Assembly: GCA_023053685.1 (NCBI GenBank)
Contig: JALIGW010000001.1
Span: 53,007,359 to 53,071,358 of the forward strand
Direction of reading: 5' to 3'
From: Diadophis punctatus similis
Lineage: Eukaryota; Chordata; Lepidosauria; Squamata; Dipsadidae
Length of the DNA: 64,000 nucleotides
Within the stretch, counting starts at the first letter, position 1. Each line of letters begins with the position of its first letter. A program made the position numbers and the translations under genes. Below are positions 1 to 10,990 of the stretch, in pieces. The notes beneath the pieces are model-generated. The model saw only the letters and a list, made by a program, of their open reading frames with translations. It was not told the origin of the DNA and did not search any database.

Positions 1-4
1 TCTC

Positions 5-170
5 TCATGTATCCCCATACATCTTTCCCAAACTGCAGCACCCGCCATGTGCCCTCCATGAGTCACACAGCACCCTGCATACCCTTCCTGCACATCCCAA
101 CTCATGAAGCAACCCTTGCATACCCTTCTCGGCCCGCATGGCACCTATCATGCACCTCCATGTGTCTGTT
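5..170. repeat. Degenerate minisatellite, block 1
   Basis: Imperfect copies of a C-rich unit of about 25-30 bp run through this stretch, each built round words like catgcaccc, cttcccaac and acagcacc. The same unit returns at about 985-1265, so the two blocks look like one array split by the sequence between them. Open frames here follow from the low stop-codon density of the unit and are not genes. Confidence 0.5.
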
Positions 171-735
171 ATGGGCCGTCAGCAGCCCGTGCAGCTGGTA
201 GCTGATTCCGACAGCACAGAGGCTGATGTGGTGATGCGCCAGCAGCCTGTGCAGCTGGCACCCAAGTCAGACAGTGAGGAGGCTGGAGAGAACTCGGTGC
301 CAGAGGCAGAGATTCAGCCAGGGCCTTCAGAACCTCCAGAAGCTCCCATCAGTGACGAGGAAGAAGAGGAGGAGCCTATTCTCAATGCCCGTACATGCAG
401 AGCTGCCAAAAGGCAGGAATGGTTCCTCAGGAGGAGGTCTCCTCGAGAGTAAGGCTTGGAGCTAATTGGCCACTCTCCTAGCCTATTTAAGGGATGACGA
501 CGAAGGAAGCAATTTGCAAGAAACAACGTTCGTTCATATTCCTTCGTGTCTTGACTCCAGAAACGTCTGATTGGCTCTTGTTCTCTCTCTTGGCATTTTC
601 CCTGCAAATTGCTTCTGGGCATTTTGCCAACCACCGTAAGATTGCTGTTATTCGAATATGCTGTGAGCTGCCCAGAGTCCCCCGGGAATTGGGCGGCATA
701 CAAATCCATTAAATTAAATTAAATTAAATTATCTA
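171..735 (+). repeat. Unclassified interspersed repeat with an acidic ORF and an L2-like 3' tail
   Basis: An open frame (138-452) encodes about 100 residues with two related segments around QQPVQL and a run of Glu/Asp, ending in an Arg-rich tail. The following 280 bp end in cccagagtcccccgg, a ggcggcataca word and an ATTAA-rich tail. That ending is the 3'-tail type seen many times in this window and ascribed here to L2-like LINEs. No start context or splice sites support a host gene. It is best read as a transposable-element fragment inserted in the flanking minisatellite; the family is not recognised. Confidence 0.4.
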
Positions 736-984
736 CAAGTCTGTTTACTCAGAATTGAGTTATTATTTTGTGGACTCATGCTGGCTGTTAATGAAGTTGA
801 ATTAACAGCCGGTGTTCAGAAAAGACTGATTTAAATTGTATTTGTATTTGATTACTAAGAAAGTTCATTAGTATTCCTTAATTAGTAAACTAAGATTTGT
901 ATAGACTTTGTGTGTGCTGCATTCTTTGTGGTCCGTAGCTGGGGCAGAACAGTGTCATCCCTGACCTGTGATTCCCCCCCCCCA
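736..984. other. Intergenic, nothing recognised
   Basis: AT-rich single-copy-looking sequence between the repeat tail and the second minisatellite block. No supported gene, splice site or RNA gene. Confidence 0.4.
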
Positions 985-1265
985 ATACACCCTTCCCAAT
1001 GCACACTGTTCCATGTGCTCTCTCTGACCTGCATGACACTTTTGCATATCCTGGCAACCACCATGCACCGTACTTGACCCATGCCACCTCTAATCCCACA
1101 CTCCCTACCCTTCTTGACCAGCCCTATGCACCCTTGCTGACCCTAACTTCCCACCCATGTGCCTTCCTTGACCATTTCAGCATCTCTTGTGCACACCCAT
1201 GCACCCTTCCCAACCCATACAGCACCTTCATGCACCCCTGCATATCCTTCATGATCCACCCCTTA
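985..1265. repeat. Degenerate minisatellite, block 2
   Basis: Same C-rich unit as at 5-170, with recurring catgcaccc, cttcccaac and catgtgcc words spaced roughly every 25-30 bp. Units have diverged strongly. The open frame across it is a by-product. Confidence 0.5.
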
Positions 1266-2135
1266 CTCAGTAGTGTGTTCTAAAACCCTTTGCTACTGGT
1301 TTGCGCGCATGCAACGCTTCTGCGCAGAAGCATCCCGGGCAGGTGGGTGGAGCCTCCCACCACCGGCGCTACCGGTTCTTAGAACTGGGCCGAACCAGGA
1401 GCAACCCACCGCTGGCCTTACACCCTTCCCCATCAGGCAGAAGCCACTTACCTGCCTGCTGGCCTTAGACTTGCAACTTACTGCTGGCTTCCCTAATGAA
1501 TTTCTCTCTGCAAGCTTCCCAAAAGCAATACATAGAAAAATCAGCAGGAATAGGGAAATGGGGAAACCAGCAGGAATTCTAGGAAGGAAAAGGAAGAAGA
1601 TCCTAAAATGATGAGCCAATAGGGCATGGATTGTCTAGTTCATATTAATAAACATAATCCTTCAGAAATACTGTCTTCTTAACTACAACTCATTTTCCCT
1701 AAGTAATATTATTCATGCATTCATTCAATTTATATAACTGCCCATCTCACAATCATGTTAGGTAGTTAGTGAGTTAATTAATTCATGATGCTTCATTAGC
1801 AGACCCAAGAAGAGCCAGGCAGAATTTGCCCCCCCCCCAAAAAAAACCTAACATAATCTGAGCAAGCAAGGATTTTACAAATTTCTTGATATAACAAAGT
1901 AACATGAAAATTCTTCTAAAAGAAAGAGCCTGTTCTAAAAAAAAAGGAACATGAACTAGTGTTTCAATTACATCCCCTCCACAAGAGACAATCTTTTCTA
2001 ACAAGGTATTATTTTTTATATATATCTGCCTTCTATGGCTACTGAGGGAAGAAAATTAAAGAGCACAGATCTACATGGGTACAATATTTTTCTATAAAAA
2101 TGTGTTCAAATATCTTGCCATCTGAAGCTTAAACA
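1266..2135. other. Intergenic, mostly unrecognised
   Basis: 1290-1425 is a GC-rich patch ending in a gcaacccaccg word and may be an old hAT-type fragment. The rest is AT-rich; 1720-1750 has a small piece of a common repeat tail (ctgcccatctcaca). No gene is supported on either strand. Confidence 0.35.
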
Positions 2136-2143
2136 TCCTACTG

Positions 2144-2525
2144 CAGTGATGGCGAACCTTTTTTGGTTCGTGTGCCAAAAGGGGGGGGGATGCAGGGGAT
2201 CACGTGTGTGCGTGTCCACACTCATAATTCCATGCACCCCCGCACATGCACGCATGACCCCCCTGCTCCCAGCATGCAATGGCACGCCCATTTTTCACTC
2301 TCCCCAGGCTCCAGAGCCTTTCTAGGAGCCTGGGGAGGGCAAAAACGGCCTTCCCCACCCCCTCTGGAGGCTGGAAACAGCCTGTTTCCTGACTCCCAGT
2401 GGGCCCAGAAGGCCCGAAAATCAGCCGGCTGGTGCACACATGTACGCCGGACCTGAGCTCGCGTGCCGACCGATATGGCTCCGCGTGCCACTTGTGGCAC
2501 CCGTGCCATAGGTTCGCCATCACGG
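2144..2525. mobile_element. Non-autonomous hAT-type element with 8-bp target duplication
   Basis: The left end starts cagtgatggcgaacct and the right end finishes aggttcgccatcac plus two bases, forming terminal inverted repeats. The 8-bp word tcctactg occurs directly on both sides (2136-2143 and 2526-2533), the target duplication size of the hAT superfamily. The 382-bp interior is GC-rich and has no transposase, so it needed an autonomous relative for mobility. Boundaries are exact to the base as read. Confidence 0.85.
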
Positions 2526-2533
2526 TCCTACTG

Positions 2534-3173
2534 CATATGAAGAGCCATCCTTACTGTTTCTCAAAATCAATTTCCCTCAGTCTTAGTACTGAATTAGCAA
2601 CCACATCCCTTCCCCAGAAACATCTGTGAGATGAGACCTGGATGAACCATTTTCTTCTTTAAACCCTCCACCCTTCAGAGTTTTCTTGAGAACACTTAAG
2701 CATGCACGTTTCCTGATCAGGCAAAAAGTAAAAGAACAAAGATCTAACTACCTTTTGGTTGAGATTATCAAACTTTTAATTGCCTGTCTCTGGGTTTATT
2801 TTTTTCCTGTATCTCAGTTCTGACGCACAACTTATATCAAAGGTAAATGCTTCAATTGTAGTAAACTCTGTTACCTTTGAGCTGATTGTCATTAAGATCT
2901 CTCTTTTTTTCCAAAACAGCATCAAGGACATCAGACAATATTGCTCCACCTTACCTATGATACTAATATATTCAGCATACTGAAATTGCTAAGGTATAAA
3001 ACTAGAATTTTTGAAAAACTAAGAGACATTTTGAGTAGTTTGATCTGTAAATATATTTATGCCTCACTTTTATAGTGAGGGGGGGGGTTTACCAAGAGGG
3101 TTACTTACATAGTTAGATAAAATAGTAATGATATTATCAAAAATAAAACATGTGAATTGAATGTTATTTTCTT
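2534..3173. other. Intergenic, nothing recognised
   Basis: AT-rich sequence without a supported gene, repeat end or RNA. Short ORFs in it lack splice signals or recognisable protein content. Confidence 0.4.
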
Positions 3174-3188
3174 TCCTATAGCATTTTC

Positions 3189-4495
3189 TTTTTTTTTCTT
3201 TTTTTCAATTTTTTTTTTATTAGACACACATAACAAAAAAACAATATACATTCAAGGACAAAGACATACAACATACAAGTGGGACATAAATGTGACCAAA
3301 AGCTATAATCGGATATAATCAAACTATTAACGTTTTTCATACACCTGTAAGATACTTTCTAAATATAGACCACTTTTTAATTGTTTCTCATTTTTAGTTA
3401 TATGGTTATAGTTACAAAACTCTCTACGTATTTCCTTCAGAATACAACATTTTACCTCTTCTTTTATTTATTACAACAAACATGTGAGACCGTAGTGACC
3501 CCATTTCCACCTTACTTTATGGTTGAATATAGTCAAGATATTAACATTTTCCTTATATATTTATAATAGTCTCTATATATACGCCATATTTAATTATATA
3601 ACTTAAACTATAAAAACTATACATAGTTCCTTCTGAATTCTTTAATTTAAGAAGTATCTAAACTCTTTTAGTCAGTCTATTTATATTGATCAGTATAATT
3701 ATAATTTGTTTCACCATTATTATTCAAAATATCTTTTAGGATTTCTTATTCCTCTTATTACACTATCTTATATTTTTTAGACTTCTTTTTCTAAAATACT
3801 ATTAACGCTTCCACCTCCACCATCATTATTTGTAATATCTTTTAGGGTTCTTTGGTTCTCTTAATACTCTACCGCGTGTTCTTCCTTGCTGTTCATATTT
3901 CTTTATTACTTCTTTTTGTTTCTCCCTCTCTTCTACTAATTCTTCTTCTTCCTGACTTTCTCTCTCTAGTTCCTCTCTAGTTCGTCTGCTAGCTTGTTCT
4001 TCTTCTGATTGACCATATTGGTCACAAAATTCTTGTGCTTATTCAATTGAGTTAATTCTATATTTCTTTTCCTGCCAAGTTATCAAAAGTCCCTCAGGCA
4101 TCAGCCATCTAAACATAATATTATCTTTTATCATTTGGCTTGTTAAAAATTGATACTGCTTTCTGTTATTCCTAATTCTATGAGGGACTTGTTTTAATAT
4201 AATAATTTCTTTACTTTTATACAAAATCGCTTCATTCCTAGACCATCTATACATGTCATCTCGCACCGCTCTCCTTACAAATTTGACATGAACCTCTCTC
4301 GGTAATTGGTGTCTTCTAGCATAGTAAGTATGAACCTGATAAGTTTCATCTATTTCTTTTCTCATTTCATTTGTATCAATTTGCAAAATTTCTGCCAAGA
4401 TTTCTGTAATTTTTTCTCCCAGGTTTTCCCCCTTCTCTTCTACAATGTTTTGAAACCTAAGATTATACAAGGCTCGTTCCATCTCGAGATGGGCT
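3189..4495 (-). mobile_element. 5'-truncated L1-type retroelement with ORF1 remnant and no ORF2
   Basis: A 15-bp direct repeat (tcctatagcattttc) flanks the segment at 3174-3188 and 4496-4510, a target-site duplication as left by target-primed reverse transcription. On the minus strand the element ends in a long A-tail (read as T-runs at 3189-3222). It begins, at 4482-4039, with an open frame of 147 residues resembling the C-terminal half of L1 ORF1p: an ERALYNLRFQNI-like start, then PREVHVKF and LLITWQEKKYRI segments. About 0.8 kb of AT-rich 3' sequence lies between this frame and the tail. No reverse-transcriptase ORF2 is present, which recalls HAL1-type half-L1 elements or an internal deletion. 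Confidence 0.75.
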
Positions 4496-4510
4496 TCCTA
4501 TAGCATTTTC

Positions 4511-4976
4511 AACACACACACACAGAGAGACACACTTCTACTGCCACTGTTCCTCAGTCAAACCACAACTGTTGAAGATAATCAGTGCTGCAAATTAACA
4601 TTCAGAAAGATCCCAGTTGGGAAAATCTGTCATCAAATAGATATGTTTGTACTTTGTTCCTGGAAGAATGTAAAGAAAATAGACTATAACAGAAAGGTAC
4701 TTTCTGAAAGCCCTTAAACTGCCCCAGTAGGGATTTGTGAAAGAGAAAACACCAAATACAAAAGTGGTGGTGGTGGGGGAATGAAGCCATCCTTGGTTTC
4801 ATATTATTATTTAGCATATGATGAGAACATGACAGAAGAGAAGTAAACATATATACACAATCTGTGTAATTATAAGTAAAACTTCTATGAGGGTACGGCA
4901 GTGGCCTCATAACAGGTTGTCTAATTCAGCTATCCAGGCAATCGCCTCTTGCATTGTTTTGTGCCGATCTTCTAGG
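4511..4976. other. Intergenic, nothing recognised
   Basis: Begins with a short CA/GA simple run (about 4511-4535); the rest is unremarkable AT-rich sequence without a supported feature. Confidence 0.4.
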
Positions 4977-5422
4977 CAGAGGTGTCAAATTCAATTTCAT
5001 TGAGGACTGCATCAGGGCAGTGTTTTACCTCGGGAGGGGTGGGGAGGCATGGCTGACTGGGTGGGTGTGGCCAACTGGGTGGGCATGGCCAGCTTGACGC
5101 CACTCCCCAAACTGCTGCCATGTTTCCTTTGCATTGGGTAGACCGGGCCAAAGCCACGCTGGCCCGATGTTTCCTCTTTGCATTGGGTAGACCGGGATGA
5201 AGCCCAATGTTTCCTCTTTGTATTGGGTAGACCAGGCCGAAGCCACACTGGCCTGATATTTCCTCTTCACATTGGATAGACCAGGCCGAAGCTACGCTGG
5301 CCCAATTTTCCTATTCGCATTGAGTAGACCAGGCTGAAGCAATGTGGGCAGGCCCCTTACATTTTCCAGGATGGCCTCGCAGGCTGGATGCTCACCCGCG
5401 GGCCTCGTGTTTCACACCCCTG
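4977..5422. mobile_element. hAT-type element containing an internal minisatellite
   Basis: Ends are cagaggtgtcaaa on the left and tttcacacccctg on the right, an imperfect inverted pair. ttctagg lies directly on both sides (4970-4976 and 5423-5429). Inside, from about 5112 to 5335, a unit of about 55-60 bp (tttcctctttgcattgggtagac, then a gaagccacgctggcc word) repeats about four times with divergence. No transposase. Overlapping minus-strand frames of 60-80 codons come from this tandem array and are not genes. Confidence 0.75.
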
Positions 5423-5775
5423 TTCTAGGGAAACAGAGAATGCATGTCATGGGCAATCTTGCACATTATGTTTAATAGTTTGGTTTCATAAAAAAATCTT
5501 TGATTGAAAAAAAATGAACTGAAGCAAAGACATCTCCTTCAATTGTCCACTTGTTACCTCAAAGTGTTAACAGTGAGGGTAGCATGGGAGGATTTGTGTG
5601 TGAAATAGTTTGACTGTTTCACCTGTCCTTTCACAGGCATGCCCATTCCTTTGCTCCAGGAAGATACACTTTCTGGGTGAAAAGCATCTCAGTAAAAACC
5701 AAAGCTGACAGACACCAAAAATCTTCCATAAAAGGTCCCAGTTTTTGGTCTTAGGAGATGCAGGTTAACAGAATA

Positions 5776-6240
5776 AGACAGTTGGAATTAAACTTGGAGG
5801 TCTTCTAACCCAGCTCCTTGCTCAAGCAGGAGACCACATACCATCCCAGACAAATGGTTGTCCAGTTTCTTCTTAAAAACCTTCAGTGATGGAGCACCCA
5901 CCCATTAATTGTTCTCATTGTCAGGAAAATTCTCCTAAGTTCTATATTGGATCTCTCCTTGATAAGTTCCTATCTGTTACTACTTGTCCTGCATTCAGGT
6001 GCTTTGGAGAATAGATTAACCTCCTCTTCTCTGTGACAGTCCCTTAAATATTGGAAGACTGTTATCATGTCACCCTAGACCACTATTTCTCAACCTTGGC
6101 AGTTTGAAGATGTGGGGACTTCAACTCCCAGAATTCCCCAACCAGCTTTGCTGGCTGGGGAATTCTGGGAGTTGAAGTCCACACATCTTCAAACTGCCAA
6201 CGTTGAGAAACACTGCCCTAGACCCTCTCTTCACTAGACC
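5776..6240 (-). mobile_element. CR1 LINE 3' fragment
   Basis: On the minus strand this reads as the 3' part of a CR1 LINE, with the words aggtcttctaa, caagcaggaga, agtgatggagcacccacc and gttatcatgtcacc in the order seen in the longer CR1 copies at 29.0-30.7 kb and 31.1-32.5 kb. It sits inside dispersed repeat copy A and is itself interrupted by the hairpin element at 6081-6215. Confidence 0.75.
6081..6215. mobile_element. Fully palindromic hAT-type MITE
   Basis: A 135-bp near-perfect hairpin: the two arms (6081-about 6146 and about 6150-6215) are reverse complements, including an aattctgggagttgaagtc core. The ends read cactatttctcaacc and gttgagaaacactg. The 8-bp word ccctagac is duplicated on both sides (6073-6080 and 6216-6223). 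The same hairpin family, in rearranged copies, fills 44200-44620. Confidence 0.85.
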
Positions 6241-6781
6241 AGTTCCCACAATCTTGGTTCTGACTTGGTTCTCAACCAAGAGCTGAATACAATAAGTCAA
6301 AAAGGTGGAGGAGAGGAGAGATGGTGTGGAGCAGTATCCTGGTCTATCCTGAAAAACTATGTCTGCTACAAAATCCCAGCTATTTAAAATTATATTTAAA
6401 AAAAAACTCTGAAAAAATTATTTATTTATTTTCTCATAAGGAAAAAATCAACAGAGTTATTCAAAGCCTTAGAAAATCTCAGTTCTAAGGGTCTTTGGAA
6501 CCTATTTTCTCAAATGAGAAGGTGCTCAAATAAGTTTATGAGGGGACAGAGGTCATTTTGTTCCATCTTCCTACTCCGTGAGATCCCTCCCTGCTTTCTC
6601 AAATGACATTTACCTCAGTGGTAAATGTAATTGGCTTTGTTTATTACACGTTTGCTTGCTTTGTAGTCACGTATGCTTTGGGATTGATTGTTCCTCCAAT
6701 TCATGCTGAAGTGTCTGAAACAGAAGTAATAGATGACTGCAGAAATGGAGAAAATAACATTTGTGAACAAAGCAAATATTC

Positions 6782-9032
6782 CAGCAGTTCTCAACCTGGG
6801 GGTCGCGACCCCTTTGGGGGTCGAATGACCGTTTCACAGGGGTCGTCTAAGACCATCGGAAAAGACAAATTTCCCAGGAACCAAACCGAGACACCATTTA
6901 GATTTACAAGTTTAGATTTTGCACCTCTTTAAAAAAGAAAAACCTTTCTCCCCCTGGCCCAATTTAGGTGAGCCTGATTTTTGCAGGGCGCCGAGATGCT
7001 CGCATTCCTGGTCGACCTCTTTCAGAACGCCTGTTATTGAAACCGATCGAGTTCGGAATCCTTTTAATCTCCAAAGGAGCGAACTCACTTCCGCCTGAGC
7101 TCTGAGGGGGTGGTTAGAGGGGAGGAGAAGGAGGGGAAGAGGGGAGCTCAAAAGAGCAAACAGGAAACATTAACCCTCTGCGTACCGCTGCCTTTTGTGC
7201 GGGGCTGCGTCTTCTTAAGCTAAGTGTTGCGGTTCTAAAAGTTCCAGCAAGCGAGCGGGCTGCACGGCGGAAGAAGGGACAACTTTCAATGAAATGTATG
7301 GTGAGTCCTTTTTCAAGACAGAGGCACAGACGTGGGAGATTAAGAGTTACCGCCGGGGAAGCTCGGTTTCTTCAAGCTTACCTTTAAAAGCATTAAGATC
7401 TTTAAAGATCTTAAACTTTGCTCGGGCTACTCCCAAGCACCCAGCATGTTTTATCTGAAAGAAGCCCAATTCAAGCTCTATTCAGATGTACGACCCAGTA
7501 GAATTCTCTTAAGTAACTTCAGTCTTGCAACATAAGATATTGAAAGAATGTTAGTTTTTAATTAACATTTGAATGGAGAAGGAGTTAAAACCATGTCGCT
7601 AAAACTTGTTTTCAACAGGTACAATTAAAAGGACAGAGTCTTGAACTTTAGTTCACATCTTTATTCCTTTTAGAATAAAACATTTACTCTTCAAAGAAGA
7701 GTTCATCCAGGTTAATGATCAGGAACCTTAAACAGTTACAACACAACTTTAAGTAGCATTGTGAAACAGTGCTTCTAAATCAATTTCTGGAGAGAAGGAT
7801 TCACAATCTTATTTCTAATTTAAAAATTAGGGATATATCCGATTAAAGGACCAATAAGATTTTGCAGCTGATTAACCAATGCAGGTGATTAACCAATCTG
7901 TATTTGTGAATAAATTCATCCTGAAGGGAGTGAAAACCATTTTCTGATTAATAATCTGAATACTTTTTTATAAGAGAACTCAAGCGGGATAGTTCCACAC
8001 ATGTCAATCAATGCAAAGAAGGAAGATTTCATTAAGATAGTGATTGATGTGAATTGTTGGATTCAATGTTACTCCATAGAACAGATCTGTTGTTGAATTC
8101 TGGATCCAATTATTTTTAAACACTTGTATTTAAAAATAACTTCATTAGATTAGAAAGTAGTTGATCTGATAAACATTGAAGCCCAACCCTACTGATTTTT
8201 GAACAGTATTTAGAGATCAATTATGTTTTACCAAATTGTCTTTTTAATGCAGGAAATAATTTTGTTGAATGTAGTTTTAAGAATATTTGCTTTTCATAAA
8301 ATATTTGTAATATAACAGCAAATATCAGCAAAGCTGATTAGGATGCACTCCTAAATATACTTACAAAGGAATAAGCTCCATTGAGAACAGTGCAACTTGA
8401 TAAAAATGTGCTGATATTTATAGTTTTAGAGTAAAACTTTTAAATTACAAGATGTGCAGTTTACTATTCATTGTTTTCAAACTACAACTTTCATGCACCA
8501 TGTTAGAAAATAATCAGTCATATGCAATTATTTTATTCCTATGAAGTATACTGAAGTGATTGTTCATTCACTTGTTTGAGCCTGACTAACCATGGTGTAT
8601 TTACCCAATGATATTCATTGTGCTCTTGCAAAGACTGCCCCGAGAATTTCTGATCTGGTGAGAAAGAAGCAATCTCAATTTTTGCACTGACGTTGGCTGT
8701 TTACGCATACTGCCGCAAAGTGTAGCAATGTAGTTTACTGTTGTTATATTAAGACTGTTACCCATGCTACACCATGCTTCAAGACAAAATTTCATTTATT
8801 TGTAATTAGAAATAAATATTTTACAATATATAATTACATATTGTTTTTGTGATTAATCACTATGCTTTAATTATGTTCAATCCTGCATATTAGATATTTA
8901 TATTACGATTCATAACAGTAGAAAAATTACAGTTATGAAGTAGCAATGAAAATAATTTTATGGTTGGGGGGTCACCACAACATGAGGAACTGTATTAAGG
9001 GGTTGCGGCATTAGAAAGGTTAAGAACCACTG
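6782..9032 (+). mobile_element. SPIN-like hAT transposon, internally deleted
   Basis: The left end (cagcagttctcaacctgggg, then gtcgcgacccctttggggg) and the right end (tggttggggggtcaccacaa, cattagaaaggttaagaaccactg region) match, from memory, the terminal sequences of the SPIN family of hAT transposons, known for horizontal transfer among tetrapods. Flanks share only tattc of an expected 8-bp duplication. Inside, 7090-7310 is GC-rich and promoter-like, ending in an ATG followed by a gtgagtcc donor-like site. A transposase C-terminal remnant lies near the right end (see 8607-8690). At 2.25 kb with no long ORF it cannot encode a working transposase. Confidence 0.75.
8607..8690 (+). pseudogene. 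hAT transposase C-terminal remnant
   Basis: Twenty-seven codons and a stop read NDIHCALAKTAPRISDLV followed by RKKQSQFLH. This resembles the conserved C-terminal tail of hAT/Charlie transposases, where an alternating Leu-rich helix ends in a KKQ.Q..H-type terminus. It lies in the plus orientation expected for the enclosing SPIN-like element. The rest of the transposase is not readable. The call rests on family memory and position. Confidence 0.5.
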
Positions 9033-9130
9033 CTCTATTCCATATATTCTCCCCCATGTATGTAAGATTTTGTATGCTTTTTAAAATGCATTTTAAATTG
9101 TTTTAAATTATATTGTTTAGTGTTTCTTCA

Positions 9131-9203
9131 AATGTTGTACTGAGTCCCCAGGGAGTAGGGCAGCATATAAGAATCCTAAATAAATAAATAAATAAATAAC
9201 CAA
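9131..9203 (+). repeat. L2-like LINE 3' tail
   Basis: tgagtccccagggagtaggg, then a cagcatataaga word and an (AAAT)n tail. This tail type recurs at about 690, 20620, 32140, 35470 and 48040 and ends the L2-like fragment at 23.5-24.05 kb. Confidence 0.6.
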
Positions 9204-10727
9204 AAAGCACCCCAATTATACTTTGAAATCCAATATGGTATGCCTTATTTCTTTGCATTTCTATTGGGTGATTCACTATGCCTTTTATCTATCTTTGTTA
9301 ACACAAAGCATATCCAGGCAAGGTCTTCATCTGTTTCTCTCATGGAAAATTATGGATATCTAGGCAACACTGCAGGTTTGCCTAGATATCCATATCTTTT
9401 TTTTAAAAAAGTCTGGATGATGGCCACAACCATGCAACTGAAGCCTCATCTTTTAACTCATCTTGGCATGTGAAAAAAGGGACAGGGCTTTGAATAGCTT
9501 TTAGAGTCCTTATGGTTGCCCAATACATGATTGAGACTGCCATCTTGAATTTTTTTTTAACTCACCCTGCAGACACCTACAGTTGCTTCCATTTGAAACA
9601 CTGCTGTATTTTCCTCCCTCCTTTCATTTCTTTCCCCAGAAAGCCTATTAAGGATAAAAAGACTGAATGGCTCTGTTAATTGATAGCCCTTTCTGATTAA
9701 AAATATCTACGAGGGAACAGGTCCTTCTGTCATTTACATAATCCAGATAAAAGGATATCATACAAAGATCTGATGGTTGTGAATGAGAAAATAAAGAAGA
9801 AATGATTATTTTATTAGCAACCTGATAGAAGAGAATATGATAGTGTGTTCATCTGAAGTGCTTCTGCTCAATAGCTGGTTCTCAATTTAGTGCACAGGGT
9901 GGGTTCTAACTTACCTCGCTGCCGATTCGCTTCCTCCCACGCTGTGTACTTCAGTAGGCACATATGATAGCGTTTCCTATTTGTGATTTATTCATTCATG
10001 CCTTATAGCCTATATTTCTGTCTACAACACAGTTAGAAAAATAGTTCTGTACGTTCCTACATGATAAACAAGGAATCTATTACCTCCCTCAGTAATTGTT
10101 ATTTAAGTTGATGAAATCCATTCATATATAATATAAACTATTTTTGAAACTATTTAATATATTTTAATTTTTAAAATGTGCAGGTTAATATGCATGCATT
10201 GTTCTAATAATCTGAATATTTGAAAGTGAACAAATTGTTTGGACTAGGAAAAATACTTTTAACTCACTTTAATGCAACAAAAAATATAATGGGTGTTAGG
10301 TTTCCAGCAAGTCCACTTCAGAGGAAATGGTCTGTTTTTGTTCCTTATCTATCATTAAAAAAACATAATATAACTCTGGCAATCCCACCTCTCTTCTTAT
10401 CATTTAAATGCTCTGATTGTCTGAAATCAGATCTACGGTTGCTCTGTTTGACTGAGTCATCATCTCAACTATTTATCAAAATATGGATACAAAAGGCTGT
10501 CTTCCATGTCAGCTGATTTAAAAGAAAGAAATGCAAGGTAAAAGAAGAGTTAGCTACCGTGGTGATTAATTAGCTTATTACAAACATCCCAATACCTAAG
10601 CATGAATCAAAATGAAATTGGAAAAATGTTGTGGATAGAAACTAGAGCTTTTAGAACTCTTGCCTGTTCTATGCTAAATCAAATTTTCTCCTACTGGTTT
10701 TCTGAAAATCTGTATGCTACTAAAAGT
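9204..10727. other. Intergenic, nothing recognised apart from a small repeat piece
   Basis: 9895-9950 shares ggtgggttctaacttacctcg with the left end of the hAT element at 33410 and is probably a fragment of that family. The remainder is AT-rich; the ORFs (for example 9240-9473 and 10220-10516) have no recognisable protein features. Confidence 0.4.
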
Positions 10728-10846
10728 GGAGGGGAGGGGAGGGGAGGGGAGGGAAGGGAAGGGAAGGGAAGGGAAGAGAAGAGAAGAGAAGAGAAGAGAA
10801 GAGAAGAGAAGAGAAGAGAAGAGAAGAGAAGAGAAGAGAAGAGAAG
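10728..10846. repeat. Pentanucleotide purine repeat
   Basis: A pure purine run passes from (GGGGA)n through (GGGAA)n to (GAGAA)n over about 120 bp with sharp transitions between unit types. The Arg/Glu-Lys ORF across it is an artefact of the repeat. Confidence 0.95.
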
Positions 10847-10990
10847 GAATCTTTGAGGTCTTCTAGTTCAATCCCCTTAAGCAGGAAACCTTATATCATT
10901 TCAGACAAATGTTGTCCAATCTCTTCTTAAGAGCCTCCAGTAATGGAGCACCCACAATGTCTGAAGGCAAGTTGTCCAACTGATTAATTG
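10847..10990 (-). mobile_element. CR1 LINE 3' fragment
   Basis: Minus-strand CR1 3' words (gaggtcttctag, gcaggaaacc, ggagcacccaca) abut the purine repeat. Short, truncated copy. Confidence 0.65.

Larger units (their letters stand above)
5540..6600 (+). repeat. Unidentified dispersed repeat, copy A (split by a CR1 insertion)
   Basis: 5540-5775 and about 6241-6600 together match 13800-14390 in the same order and orientation. Shared words include gagggtagcatggga, cactttctgggtgaaaagca, ggagatgcaggtt, gaaaaactatgtctg-like and atgaggg. Copy A is interrupted between 5776 and about 6240 by a minus-strand CR1 piece. The family is not recognised; no inverted ends, poly-A or coding frame were seen. Confidence 0.6.

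Noticed and set aside
10602..10856. 84-codon ORF ending in Arg-Glu-Glu-Lys repeats
   Set aside because: Translation of a purine pentanucleotide repeat.
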